A stretch of 64,000 nucleotides of DNA, from positions 533,113 through 597,112 of the forward strand of contig RQTK01000003.1 in NCBI GenBank assembly GCA_003991915.1, read 5' to 3'. This stretch comes from Elysia chlorotica. Taxonomy: Eukaryota > Mollusca > Gastropoda > Plakobranchidae. The notes below the pieces were generated by a model. It was not told the DNA's origin. It searched no databases and was given only the letters and a program-made list of their open reading frames with translations. Below are positions 1 through 12,600 of this stretch, piece after piece (positions within the stretch are counted from its first letter, which is position 1; the number at the start of each line of letters is the position of its first letter). The position numbers were made by a program, and so were the translations under genes.

Positions 1-457
1 AGTAAGCAAAGTAAGAGAAGGGTTGAGGTTGATGGATTGGTCGAGCCACTGGTTATAATGAATTTCCCCTGTCTGTGTTGTCATATTGTAAATACAAACT
101 CCAACTTTATCTGTTCTGTGAATCGGACCGCAAAGCACAGGCAGTGTCTTTCTTCAGGGGCCTTTCTGTGTAACTGAGTGCACAGAGGATAGGGGTAATG
201 AGGAAAGCTGTTTTGGGTTGAGATACTTTAAGTTTAAATGATTGAGAGAAGAAAAAAATGAAAGAGGAAAAAGATGAGTTAGAGCGAATGATAATGAAAG
301 GTAGACAGAAAGAAAAAGACTAAGCAGGTTCGATCGTTATGAAAAAATATTTTTATGGTTGATCATTTCTGTTGCAGCCATTAATTGTCTAATCTAGAAT
401 TTGTTTTTCTTAGGCTGGCAGTTTACTTATTGTTATTATAATAACTATTATTACTAT

Positions 458-507
<50 letters not shown>

Positions 508-605
508 GTGCTAGTAGTTGTGGTGGTATTGAACAATAATGTGTACAATTTTTTTGGGGGAAAACTATACGTGTAATAATCTCAAATTTAAATTACATTT
601 TCCAG
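1..605 (+). other. PCIF1 intron sequence with a TAC microsatellite
   Basis: No coding exon is recognisable here. The sequence ends in a pyrimidine-rich acceptor (ttttccag, AG at 604-605) feeding the first PCIF1 exon in the window. It holds an (ACT)n tract at about 447-507. The first bases, A then GTAAGC, would fit a donor directly at the window edge, but this cannot be tested without upstream sequence. Confidence 0.6.
447..507. repeat. (ACT)n microsatellite
   Basis: About 60 bp of nearly perfect ACT/TAC trinucleotides lie in a PCIF1 intron. Confidence 0.95.
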
Positions 606-3600
606 CACGATCCCATGACAGATCCTCTAGGTATAAACACAGACGACACAAATTCAGCACCAGTTCCCGGCTCACAGGACAAGAGGCTAAGCAGGCCAAG
701 CACTGAGATCAACCCTTTGGCATCAATCATGAAAAGAAGAGCCAGCAACGAGCTGTGTGTTGGAAGTCCATTAAAAAAGGCTCAGCTTAATTACAAGTAG
801 GGTATCATTTGATACTTCTGATTTTTTAACAATATTATAAATGCATCTTTTCATAACTTTCATACAACAGCATTTCAGTTATTCTGTTGACGGAAATCTT
901 GTTTGAAATACAGATACTGAGATAGGGTAGCTTTTTATTACAGCTTTGAGTAGAGGTAATACTGCCATGAAAAATTGGTACATGTTTTTGGTATAAATGA
1001 TTGGTATTATATGCAATATATGTCTGATTATGCTTTTTGTTATTTCACTGATAGAGACTGGAGAAGCTAAGCAATTAAGAACTATATTTCTCAAGCTCTT
1101 TTCAGAAAAAAGTACACCATTGCTCTGTGAGTGCTGGTAATCTTACAATCTAAAAAACTTTATAGTCTAGTCAGTCTAAGAATCAATCTGAAATGATTGA
1201 TTTGATTAGTTTTTTAGTTTAATCCTCTTGATTCCTTGTGGAACATAGGGCCGCAACAACTCTCCTCCATGGGACTTTATTCTGGCTGCTCCTCTTCAGG
1301 AAATGATAGGTTGATCCTTTCTTTAAAAAATTGTAAATTTATTTGATTAGTCCCCGTTCTAATAAGTTTGAATGTCAAGAGCTAAACTCATTTGATTTTG
1401 ACTTAGTAAAACTGACTGGCTTTTCAGACATCTGGTATTAAAATATCTTCATTCAGATGCATTGAAATCAATTTGTAGGTTTTGGGGGTTTTACTTCGGG
1501 AAGATTCTGTTACAGTGATGAGTGAAAAGATTATTTTTCTCTTTCTTTTCCAGACCATTTTGGAACTTTGATATTCCTACCAATGCAGTCATCAAAGAGC
1601 GAGCCCCTTTGCATTTACCCCCTCCTCACCCAGAGATTGAGTCATTTAGAAGTGCATTGGTATTGAAACTGCGACAGATATATGAAGAGCTCTGTCATCA
1701 AAGAGAAAGTAAGAGTTTTTTTTAATCCAGAACAAAATTAAATATAATTGGCTGGAATATGGTATTAAAACTAACAGGAAAATTGATTATCAGGACAATA
1801 ATTTAGGTAGGCAGTCCTCCAAATTGATATTTATATGTTACATGAATTTACAGTTTATGAAACCAGTGCAACTGAAAGGGAGCACACGGCGACAAACTAC
1901 CCAACTTTTAGTTCACCTGTGCGAACAGCAAACGCCCATTAACAACACCCGCTGGGTCATGTATCGGTCAAACCAGGCCCTGCTGGCCACAAATTAAGCT
2001 GCACTCGCAGCTATGCCAGAATTGATTTGAGCAGAATTTAGCCCATTATAAACTGCAATATCCTACTTAAAGTCTAAATAATTTTTTAATTAAAATGTGT
2101 GGATCTAATAGACAAAGTTTCAAATTTTAATGTCATGTAAATTTTGTGTTGGTAACATCATATACACGGAAGAAATACACTATAGAAAAGGGGTTATTTC
2201 AGGATAAACGAAATGGAAAAAAGAGGTACTTATTAAAAAACAAATATTCTAAGGAAGATCAATACAAATGTTTGTTACCACATATTAGCTAGAAATTCCC
2301 AAGTATTTAGAGGTGAAAACAAAAAAAAATGGTGGCGTCATTAATGAGCTGTAGGTAATTAAAAAGAAGTATCCCATTTTAAACTAAAAAATCACGTGGG
2401 TCTTTTAAAACCTTTCTAACTGCCTTGGTTTTTAACGGATTTTGCGTAAAAAAAGGAACTGAATGAAGAAAGAGATTTGATGAACACATTAAGATAATTT
2501 TATTCAATGTGCGCCGATTAGACCATGTCTAAACTTCAGTTTGAAGTAGAGTCTATTTTTGCGATTTCAACTGCTCATAGTTATCTGCCCCTGCTTGGGC
2601 AGTGAGCAGGTTAATCGCCATCTGGCAGCCTTATTAGTCGTTATCATAGTCCCATGGGGATGCACGGGGCTGCCCGGGGCAGATCAAAGAAAAGCCTAAA
2701 GATCCAGAAATCGGGGTATATTTGTCGCCGTGAGCATTAGTTTAAATATTGTGTCTTTGTTCATTCAGTTAACTTAAGCTAGAGTTTTGGAATGTTATAT
2801 CTTTTTCCAACCATTCCTTGCTGAGTTTTCTTTGTTGTTTGAACTAATAGTAATCCTTTATTATGTGTGTGTCTAAGCTTTTTTATGTTAAGGATATCTA
2901 TTTCTCTAAAAACAGATAAATTCAGCTGGCATTTTTGTCGCCTGATAGGATTCCTTGGGGAAACCTAGGAGATGCCAAACATGGAAAGAGAGAGAGAGTG
3001 CATGAGTTGCAGAGCCACATTATTCACAGCTCTTAGTCAGAGATGGCACTAAAATTCTGCTTCTTGGGCCAGTGTTATTGTTGTCAGAAAAATCACTTTG
3101 GTGTTTTCATTTGTATACTTTTATTTCAAATCAGATATCGAGGCTCCCATTGATTCATTCAACCGGTGGCTGCTGGAACGTAAAGTGGTGGATAAGGGCA
3201 AAGATCCATTGCTACCCTCTGAATGCTCGTCTGAGCTATCACAGTCTCTTGTACATGAAATCATGAACGACATCCCCGTAAAGCTGGTCAAACCAAAATT
3301 CTCAGCTGATGCAAGAAAACAATTGTTCAGATATGCAGAAGCAGCAAAGAAAATGATAGAATCAAGGTGATCACGTGAAATCAACTTTAAAGCAAATGAT
3401 CAATGATTTTATAAACTTGAACCCATCTGTAAATGAGAATCACATTTTTATTTTTTTATTTTATAATCAAATCTCTTGTTAAATTTTTCCTCATAAGCTG
3501 CTGTCCAATAATTCTCCAAGAATTGCTTTGGGTAGTCTATAACACTACTATAAGAGAATTTAATAAAACATGCATGGTTACAGGGTTAAAATCATTCACT

Positions 3601-6600
3601 TACTGTCAACTCCATAATATATTGACACCATTAAATAACAACTAACTCGTTTGTTTCATTAAAAACCATTTTTATGTCAAAAGTAGTTTATACTATAGCA
3701 CAAAATGGAATCAGCATTAATGAAGGAATTCTTTTCATATCAAAACATGTCATTTTGTATCATTTTATGATTAATACTTAATATTAATACAAAAAATATG
3801 TATGAAAGTTGCTTTCAGTTTTTATTGTATGAATAAACAAAACACTTGGAAATATTTGTCTTTCTGTTGATGTTAAATCAAAGTGAAGAAAAAAACGGTT
3901 TAGTTATATTATGCTTATTGTTTCATATGAATGTTGGGGTAATTTTTTTTTAAACAGGAAAGCATCACCTGAAGGCCGCAAGGTTGTGAAATGGAATGTG
4001 GAAGATACCTTCAAATGGTTGCGGAAAAGACATAATGCTTCATATGATGACTATTTGGTAGGATTTTATTCTACTTCTGTAGTCACTCCATTTCATTTTC
4101 ATCAATATTATTTCATTTTTAAATTTAATTGGAAGGATTGAAAAGATAGCTTACAAAAAAGCACTGACCAGAAGCGATATAATCTAACTCACTTGACAAA
4201 TTTTTCATATAAATAAAAAGATGTTTTTTTGTTTTTTTTTAGTCATTGAGGCATAAATCCATTACTGTTGAGTTCAATTTACAAATTATAGATTTATTAG
4301 ACTCCCTTTAGTTTATCTTTGGCTCTCAATGACCACAGGATTTGTAAAAGGAAAGGTTCTTTTCTTATACCTGTACCTCATGGCATCCAAGGTTTTTTTT
4401 CATTGATTAAATCTTTCTATTAAAAAACAATAACAATGGTTTTACAACTTGTGCTCCCATGAAACTTATTTAATTTGCAATTCACCCTTAATGGTCTTTT
4501 ATTTAATTAGTTTAACTAAATTCACTATCTACAATACCCCAAACCTCTTTGGACTTGGAGACATGTGATCATCCCTAGTTATAACCATCAAGATAAACCA
4601 TTTCAATTTTTTTGTTTATATCTTTGTAAAGAGCAGTGGTATTTTGTGTAGGATACAACATATTCAGTTTCTTTTTAGGTTTTAAGGAGTCTCACACCAC
4701 ATGTGCATGTTTCCTAAATTTCATTAATATGATGTTCCAAAAATTACTCCAAGTGGCAGATGATATTACTCTGAGACCAAATTTAGGTTGGTAGGTCTGG
4801 AATATTTATCAGTTTTCGCCTTCAGATGTCTTAGTCTTTCAGACCGTTGACACAATTAACTGTCTAGCAAGAGGATGCCCTTGGTCTTTCAAAATACCCG
4901 ACATTTTCTTAAAACACAATGTGTCAAGTAGTTGTAAAACGCTGTCAGCACTCTCGTCTGAAACTTTTGAGATCCCGTTCAGAGCACCGTTAATTTTTGC
5001 TTTGTTGGAAACTTCAGCATTCCCACCTCAAGTCGTAAGGCAAAAAGAAATAATACTGAGCATTGTCGCTTTGCAGAACATGTAGATCATAGCTCTATAG
5101 ATATCAAATCGATTTAGACTTCTTATAAAATATAATTTTTGGTTAATTTTACTTGATACATTCGATGCATGGGGATGTCAGTCTAGACTTTCGTTGATTG
5201 TTACCCCTAAGTATTTATATTTTGACACTTTTTCAACCTTCAATCTTAACACTACGTGGTTACTGTTTTCCTGAAATCTACGGCCAGCTCTTTTGTTTTG
5301 TTTACTTTAACTAGAAGGTGGTGTATTGCACCATGCTTGGAATCTTTCAACGAGACCGTAATCATTTCTTAGGTCTTTTTCTTAGTCAATTAGAGCTTAT
5401 ATTGTTGTATCGTCTGCGTATTTAATTATTATTGGGATGTTTTCATGCAGACTCCTGCAGTCATTTGTGTATATGGTGAACAGGATCGGGGAGCGTACTG
5501 ATCTTTGTGGGCCCCTGTGTTTGTTTTGATGGTGTTTGAGATTCGGGCATAGATGACTAGTAATAGTTTAGTTTCAGCTTCTTGATTCCCTGTGGAACAT
5601 AGACATAGGGCCGCAGAAAATCCCCACCACCAAACTCGGCTCTGGCTAGTCCTTTTCAGCTTGGCCCATGTACTACCAGAAGCTTTTATCTTTTTTTTTC
5701 GCCCCATGCTCAACCCACAACCTGGAGGGCCAGTGAGTGCTCTTTGTTTGGTCTCTGCCTTTCAATCTGTCTGGGTTGGGTGATCCTACCTAAAGAGAAT
5801 CTTCAGCCAGCATAGCTCTAGAGATCATAGAAACGTGCAATCCTCCCAACCAGCGGCAAGGTGTCACTCTTTGGGAAGTGACTAGTAATATCTTCACAAA
5901 AATTTGTTCTAAACATTTCATTAAAATAGATGTTAAAGCAACTGGTCTTTGATCATTCGTAGGGACAGGCACAATTTTTTATGTTTTCTAATTGCCAGCT
6001 ATATCTTTGTCCAATAGGGATTTATTGAAAATGTTTGCAAAAATTGGTGCCATTTGTTTGGAGCCTGTTTTCAATGTATTTGAACTAATATTAGTATTAT
6101 TACCTGGCCCGCATGCTTTTTTAAAGATGAGACGATCCGCTCAACATCACATTCTTCTATAGAAGAAGTGGGTTGTCATTATCATTAGAAATTTGCTATG
6201 TGAGGAACAGAGTACGATCACTTAAATCATGACAGTCAATCAATACATAAAATATATCGAGTTAGTTGATATAGTATTTTCCGTCTGGTATCTGAATAGG
6301 AATTTGTTTATTTTGATACCCTTCAATGTATTTTAACCCTTTCCATACTTCCTTAACATCATTGGTTGTAAGTTTTTTCTCTAGTTTTCCTTTACACTGA
6401 TTACCGTATTCTTAAATCCGTTTAAATGTTTTTCTTACTTTCTGAAGTGCCATTCTCACTACTTTCCTTTTTGTTTTCTATAAACTGCAATTTTGTTTCT
6501 TTTGTTCATATAATAATCAGCTTTAATTTCATTATATCATTTTTTTATGTGTTTTAACTGTCCTTTCCAAATTTCAGGAAAGACTAACACATCTCAAGCG

Positions 6601-9600
6601 TCAGTGTGAACCACATTTATATGATGCAGCAGAAGATTCAGTAAAAGGCATTGTCAGCAAAGTGTACAAGATATCTGCAGAAAATGCTCAAAAGATTCAA
6701 GAGAAGACATGGGAGCTTTTTAAAGAGCAAAACATTGCAGGCATGTCATAATAAAACTAGGTTATCTCTTCTTCACTAAAAAATGTGTCTTTGAGGTATT
6801 CATACCTGGTAAGCTGCACACTCTGCTGATTGCTTAGTGGAGCAGAGAGTGAAATGTGTAGATTATAGGGATTAGACATTGTCAGAATACTGAAGTTAAT
6901 TTGGCCAGCAAAAGTATTAGCACTTATTTTTGCATGCAGACAAAATTTTCCTTACAAAAGTGTACTATTCTTGTGTATATTTTATGTGTGTGAAAATTCA
7001 AAATGTGTCAAACAGCAGATAGATTATACGGAGGGATTCTTTATAGGCATTGATAATTATACATAGCGATTCTATAGAGGCATTTCTCAGTTTTGGTTTC
7101 AAAGTAATCACAGGACAGAGAACAAATAGTGAAATTTATCAATTCTCAAAACAAACAAAAAGAGGAAAAATTGTGTTAAGGAGCAAAGTTACTTTCTTAG
7201 GTTCAGCTTCAGATGCCATATAATAATGTCAAATCAATAGCCATTCCATCCAAACACACACAGTAAAAATAGCCAAGTGCTGTCATGAAGAACTGTTTCT
7301 CATGTGCAGTTTGAACATTTCCTTAAATACTCAACACTGAGTTTTCACATAGCATTTTACATCATTTGGGTTTAACAATTTATTAGTAATTAGTGATTGA
7401 AAAAAAATTGTTGTTTTATACGTAAATCATTTTTTTCCTTCTGTTATCACTTGCACAGAGGGCAGTCCTCTTGCTGAGCCTACGCATCCTCGCCTCACGT
7501 ACTGTTATGCAGTCCAGCTGAGTATACCGTCTCCAAGATTGCCAGTCATTGAAAGGGTTTTGGAAAATGAAGTGGCTCAACTACGCTACAAAACAGACAC
7601 AATGAAGATGAATCAAGAACATTTTTGGAAGATGGTCAGTGGCAGTGGCATTTCTGTTTTTCCTTTTCTTTAATTTTACTTTAATTTCCATTATAAGAAT
7701 TTGCCATCTATTAATCATAGATAAGTGTCATTTATGTTAGTGAGGTCCTTTCCAAAACTCATCTTATAACCCAATCTGTTTAAGAAACTATTTTTATATC
7801 ACTTTGGGGGGAGGGGTCATAGGTAGAAGTACTATTGTAGTCGTCCAGTATTGAAAGGAGATTATAATGTTATTACTGCAAACAAGTTAAAATTTTGGTG
7901 GTGTTACCCATATTTAAAGAGCAATAATTGAAGGTTATTATTGCAAAGATATAAACATATTACTTTAGAGGAAAATAAAAAGACTATTATTTTCAAATGT
8001 TGGGCTAAAATATCATCACATCAATTATAAATAAAGAATTTAATTTAATTCAGTGAAAATTATGTCGATTTTACAATGTATTTCAAGCCTCCTCATAATC
8101 CTTCAAGATAGCTAAGGATAAATTATTTTAAATAATGCCTGTGTTTGGCAGAACCTGTTATGTGATCAGTTTTTGTTACTTTTAAATTATTCCTCATTTA
8201 GAGAAACCTTTCCTGTCCAAGACTTATGCGTTGATAAGTTTATACCAATTCCATTTCAGATGCCTAAAATACATGGCTTTCTAACATAATTTCAGGAGCA
8301 GTTATATGGTCTGAACTGTCGAGATGATCCAAGGTTCGACAATTTCCTAGCTCGAGTTTGGTGCTTACTAAAAAGATATCAGGTTAGTATAAATATAGTT
8401 AATGAGAATCAAACCTGCCAACTACCTGCTTTTCGTGGGAAAATTTGTGCTCACTCGTCGCGATTCCCGTTTCCCACTCATACAGCTTTTTAATTAAAAC
8501 ACAATTTTTTCTGGAAAAAAAAAAAATTCGATTTTGGCTTCAAAATTGGCTGTAGCACCCCACCCCCCCTCTGCAAATCGACTCTTTTTTAATTTAGTCC
8601 GATTATATTACTAATTTCGACTATTCTACGGGTAATCGACCAGGGTCTTATCCAAATACGAACAGCCAGGCCTGTGTTTTGTACTGATATAAACGGTATC
8701 TCATGTATCGATTTTCATCGTTGAACTGTTATCTGGATTTTTCCAAATGTTCCGAATATTTTCAATTTTGTGTTAGTGTGCTTTGTTGTTGAATTTTTTA
8801 TTATTTTTTCATTTCATCCCCTATACGTTTAACTGAGGTCTTTTCATAATACTTTTGATTTTACGATTTTTACTTCTGGAATATCCGCCAACATCAACAC
8901 GCCCACAGCTGCGTTTGTTGCGGATGCTAATCCCGCCACTAGGTCTAAACTTGTGCATATTTTTGCTCCTGATTTGTACTTTAAAAAATATGGATTTATG
9001 CAGCGAAGATAAATTACAACTCAAATTTGTGGAAAATTGTTGTATGAGAGACAATATACAAAAGGAAACATACCACTATCTCAGATTAAAAAAAAAAAAG
9101 AAGTATCAACCACCTTACTACGAGGTTAGTATAAGAAACCCTTTTAAGCAATACTTTTTTAAAATTAGACCTGCCTTTAAATCCATTTTTTTTCTCGCCT
9201 TCAAGTTCAATATGTATGAACATGTGTCTTTTTGCTGTTTTTGTTTTCTTTTGATTTGTTTTTTTTTTTTAGTTTCAAATTACAATACAATTACAAACCT
9301 TCAATTGAATGTATTCATTTTTGGTATTGTAGCCTCTTATCTGTGTGACTAGTGTACCAATCCACTACGCCTGATAATCAAACTCTCTTCTAAATCTAAA
9401 TTTGAGAACTGCTATCTCTAGCTCTCAACTAGCTCCAGATATATTGCAGTAACTTTGTTGTTATAGATCTATCACTTAATCTGTGTATTACAGTATGCCT
9501 ACCTCTACAAAGAGGGGGTGAATTTCCTCACTTGATAGAGCATTTTTCTCCAGAATTGGATGTTCGCGGTTAGAATCCCACAACTAGTTAAAAATTTATT

Positions 9601-12600
9601 TGTCTGATTTTTTGCCTACTGGTTGGGTTTTTGTCAGTATAATGTGACTGACTGACCTAGGACTTCAGGTCTCCCCTCTCTGTCTTATGTGAGGCATACA
9701 CTGTATTGTTGGGAGAAAGAATTTCACAGACCAGAAAAGCTATCTTGTGGATGACAATCTTGAGACTATTTGTACACTTAAATCTGCCCATCGCACCTTG
9801 GCCAAAAGAATATAGATAGCTGGAATTGAGGACCTGGGGAGCCTGAAGTCTACTTGCAGGCTTCAACTTCAGAAGCCTCTATAGATTTACAATAGTCTGG
9901 TGTATGTGTCATCTGTGTAGTGTGCGTTGTTTCTATTTTTTATGTAAAATTGTAAATGTTTGCCTGTGTAATACTAATTACATAATGAATTATGAATATT
10001 CTTGGAGACTGTTATTTGATAAAATGTTTATAAATCAAATTTAGATGTTTTAGTAGATTGAGACTTATTCTTAAAATTTAAAACAAAATAAAAATTGTGA
10101 TTTGTATTTACAATTGTTCCACATGATGTAAAAACATCTCGGCATCCACGCGTTGAAAAATGTCCCCCCTGATATTTCGCAATTTCCCTCTTTGGTGGTC
10201 CAAAATTTTCTCTTTGACCTTTGGGGGGGTTGGCAGATCTGCTGGTTAGTCATCATTTTTTTAATGAAAAAAATTTTTTTTTATGCTATCCTACCATCAT
10301 ATTAGTAGCAAGCTCACAGTCTCAAAATAGAATCAAAAAGAGCATAAAGTAAACTATTTGTAAAGTTTTGACCAAAGACGTTCAAGACTATTTTGAATTC
10401 CAACTTAATTAGTAGCTGCTGGATTAAATTAGATCACTGACTATTTTTTTTTAGTTTCTAGAAATGTTATACTGAGCCTGTTTTTTCTTCCTTCCTCAGT
10501 CATATTTTGGTACTAATCAAAATGAAGGTAAAGGCAACCAAGGGGCACTCACTCCTGCACTCATGGAATGTTTGCATCGGATATTTGGTGTTACCTTTGA
10601 GTGCTTTGCTTCGCCCTTCAATTGTTACTTCCGACAATATTGCTCAGCCTTTCCGGATACTGATGGATTCTTTGGATCTAGGGGGTGAGACAAATCACTC
10701 ACTTTGCAAATCCTTCACGTCTCGCTTGTCTACGCTTTTTCTTCAGTCGTCAGCAAAGCCTTTTTTCCTTTCATTAATCACATGGTATGTGTAAGTTAAA
10801 ATGTAACTTTCAAGTAATTTGTTTGTTGTAGCTGATGTTTTATGACTAACTTTTTGTTCTTGTAAACCCCATAACTGATTTTTTTAAAGCAAGTCATGCC
10901 ACATAAAACTGTTCAGTCAGGCAAATTTGGCTCCAAAGTAAAGATACACAACCATTACCTCCATATATGAACATACTCCTCGTTTTTAGTTAGTATTGAA
11001 TCCATTTATAAGCTACTTGTTCATGTACACTAACAGCTTTTGGAAGTTCCACACGAGCAAGGCTCTGAACATTTCTGCAGAGTTTAAGAGATGACGAGGG
11101 AAAAGTAGGGTGAAAAGAAAGCTGTTTCCAAACTCGTAGCTATAATGATGGAAGTTGTAATAAAAAATTCCTTTTCTTTTCCAGGCCTTTTCTAGATTTT
11201 TACCCAACCAGTGGCTCTTTTGAGGCAAACCCTCCATTCTCAGATGAACTAATGGAAGCCATGGTAGATCACATGGAAAGTTTGCTGACAGAGACAAGTG
11301 AACCTCTGTCCTTTATCGTGTTCATCCCTGACTGGCGGGACCCACCCACTGAAGCTTTGATTCGCTTAGAAAGTAGCAAGTATGGACCTTATTATTAGCA
11401 GTGAAGTTATCGTGCATAGTCTCTCGTAGAGCTAAAAATTCATAAATGTAATTTCAAAAAATACACCATTTAACACTGATGATGGTTTTCCGTGGATGTG
11501 GAAGTCCTCGTTTTTGCGTTCTAAAGGAGGAATTTCCTCCTTTCCTTGGTATTTCCTGCCTTTCCGCACTATTTCCTCCTTTCCTCCCGATTTTACAATG
11601 ACGGGTATTGTAATCCGCGGAAATCGATGAGTTTAAAATTCCACTGCGGCCGCCCGAAACGTCCGGCTCGTCGTTGAATTCTAGATCTGTTGTACACACT
11701 GGGCCGCACTGTTGATTACCGATGGTCGTCAGTTGCGTGCTTACTCAACATGGCGATGCAGAGCTGCCTACCCTCCCGCTTTTGGCGGGATTATCCCGCT
11801 TTTTGGGATTCCTCCCGCTTTCCCGTGCACGTGGTGCAAAATCCCGTTTTTTACATTTACGGGACGTATCTGGTTGAAAAAATACGTATATGACGGTATT
11901 CAGCTAAAAATCGGGTGTTTCGTTGATCGCTGTAATTTTCGGCAATAACGCCCGGTTAGCCCAGCCATTAACACCGCCCATTCAACGTCTCATAAGTAGC
12001 GTAGGGATCGGCCGAGTCTCTTATCAACTTGTAGATTTAACGTTCACTCGCGGCTCTTTTCGGTAAAAAATACGGTAAATAGTGTACCACTATATCGGCA
12101 ATTATGCTTCCGCCGGCGGCGATCTGTCCATCCGGGAATCCCATAGCTTTGTTTACTACTGCTAGGCAGAGAGTTTGTTTCCAAGAATCCAGTTTTGGGG
12201 CGACAAGTTAGACTGATTTAGACCTCAAACCAAGATTGATTTAGACTTCAAACCATCTTCGCTGTCAAACACCGGTCCCCTCACAGTTCTTACTCTCATG
12301 ATCAGATAAACAATTTCGTATTTTATAGGGCTAGGCACAATCGTGGCTTCTCTTTCACACAGACAGACATACACACACACACACACACGCATCCTCGTTG
12401 GGCGGCGCATTATTGCATGTGCTCAAAGATGTTACATACGCACAAGATCTTCTGTCCACTTTTGTTGGTTATTGTATATTAAAATATCAAGAAAAATTGG
12501 CTACTTAAAAAAGAAATAATTATTACTAGGCTAAATTACTTTAATTCTCTTCACAGCTTTCACTTCTCTATATAAATCTTGCTTATAATCGTCGTCGGGA

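Noticed and set aside
8855-9352. 165-residue open frame in a PCIF1 intron
   Set aside because: The composition is AT-driven and hydrophobic, there are no homology features, and the PCIF1 exons on both sides join without it.
10507-10794. 95-residue open frame from 10507
   Set aside because: It overlaps the PCIF1 exon 10500-10684 in a shifted frame. The correct frame starts at 10500 and reads [15 protein letters not shown].
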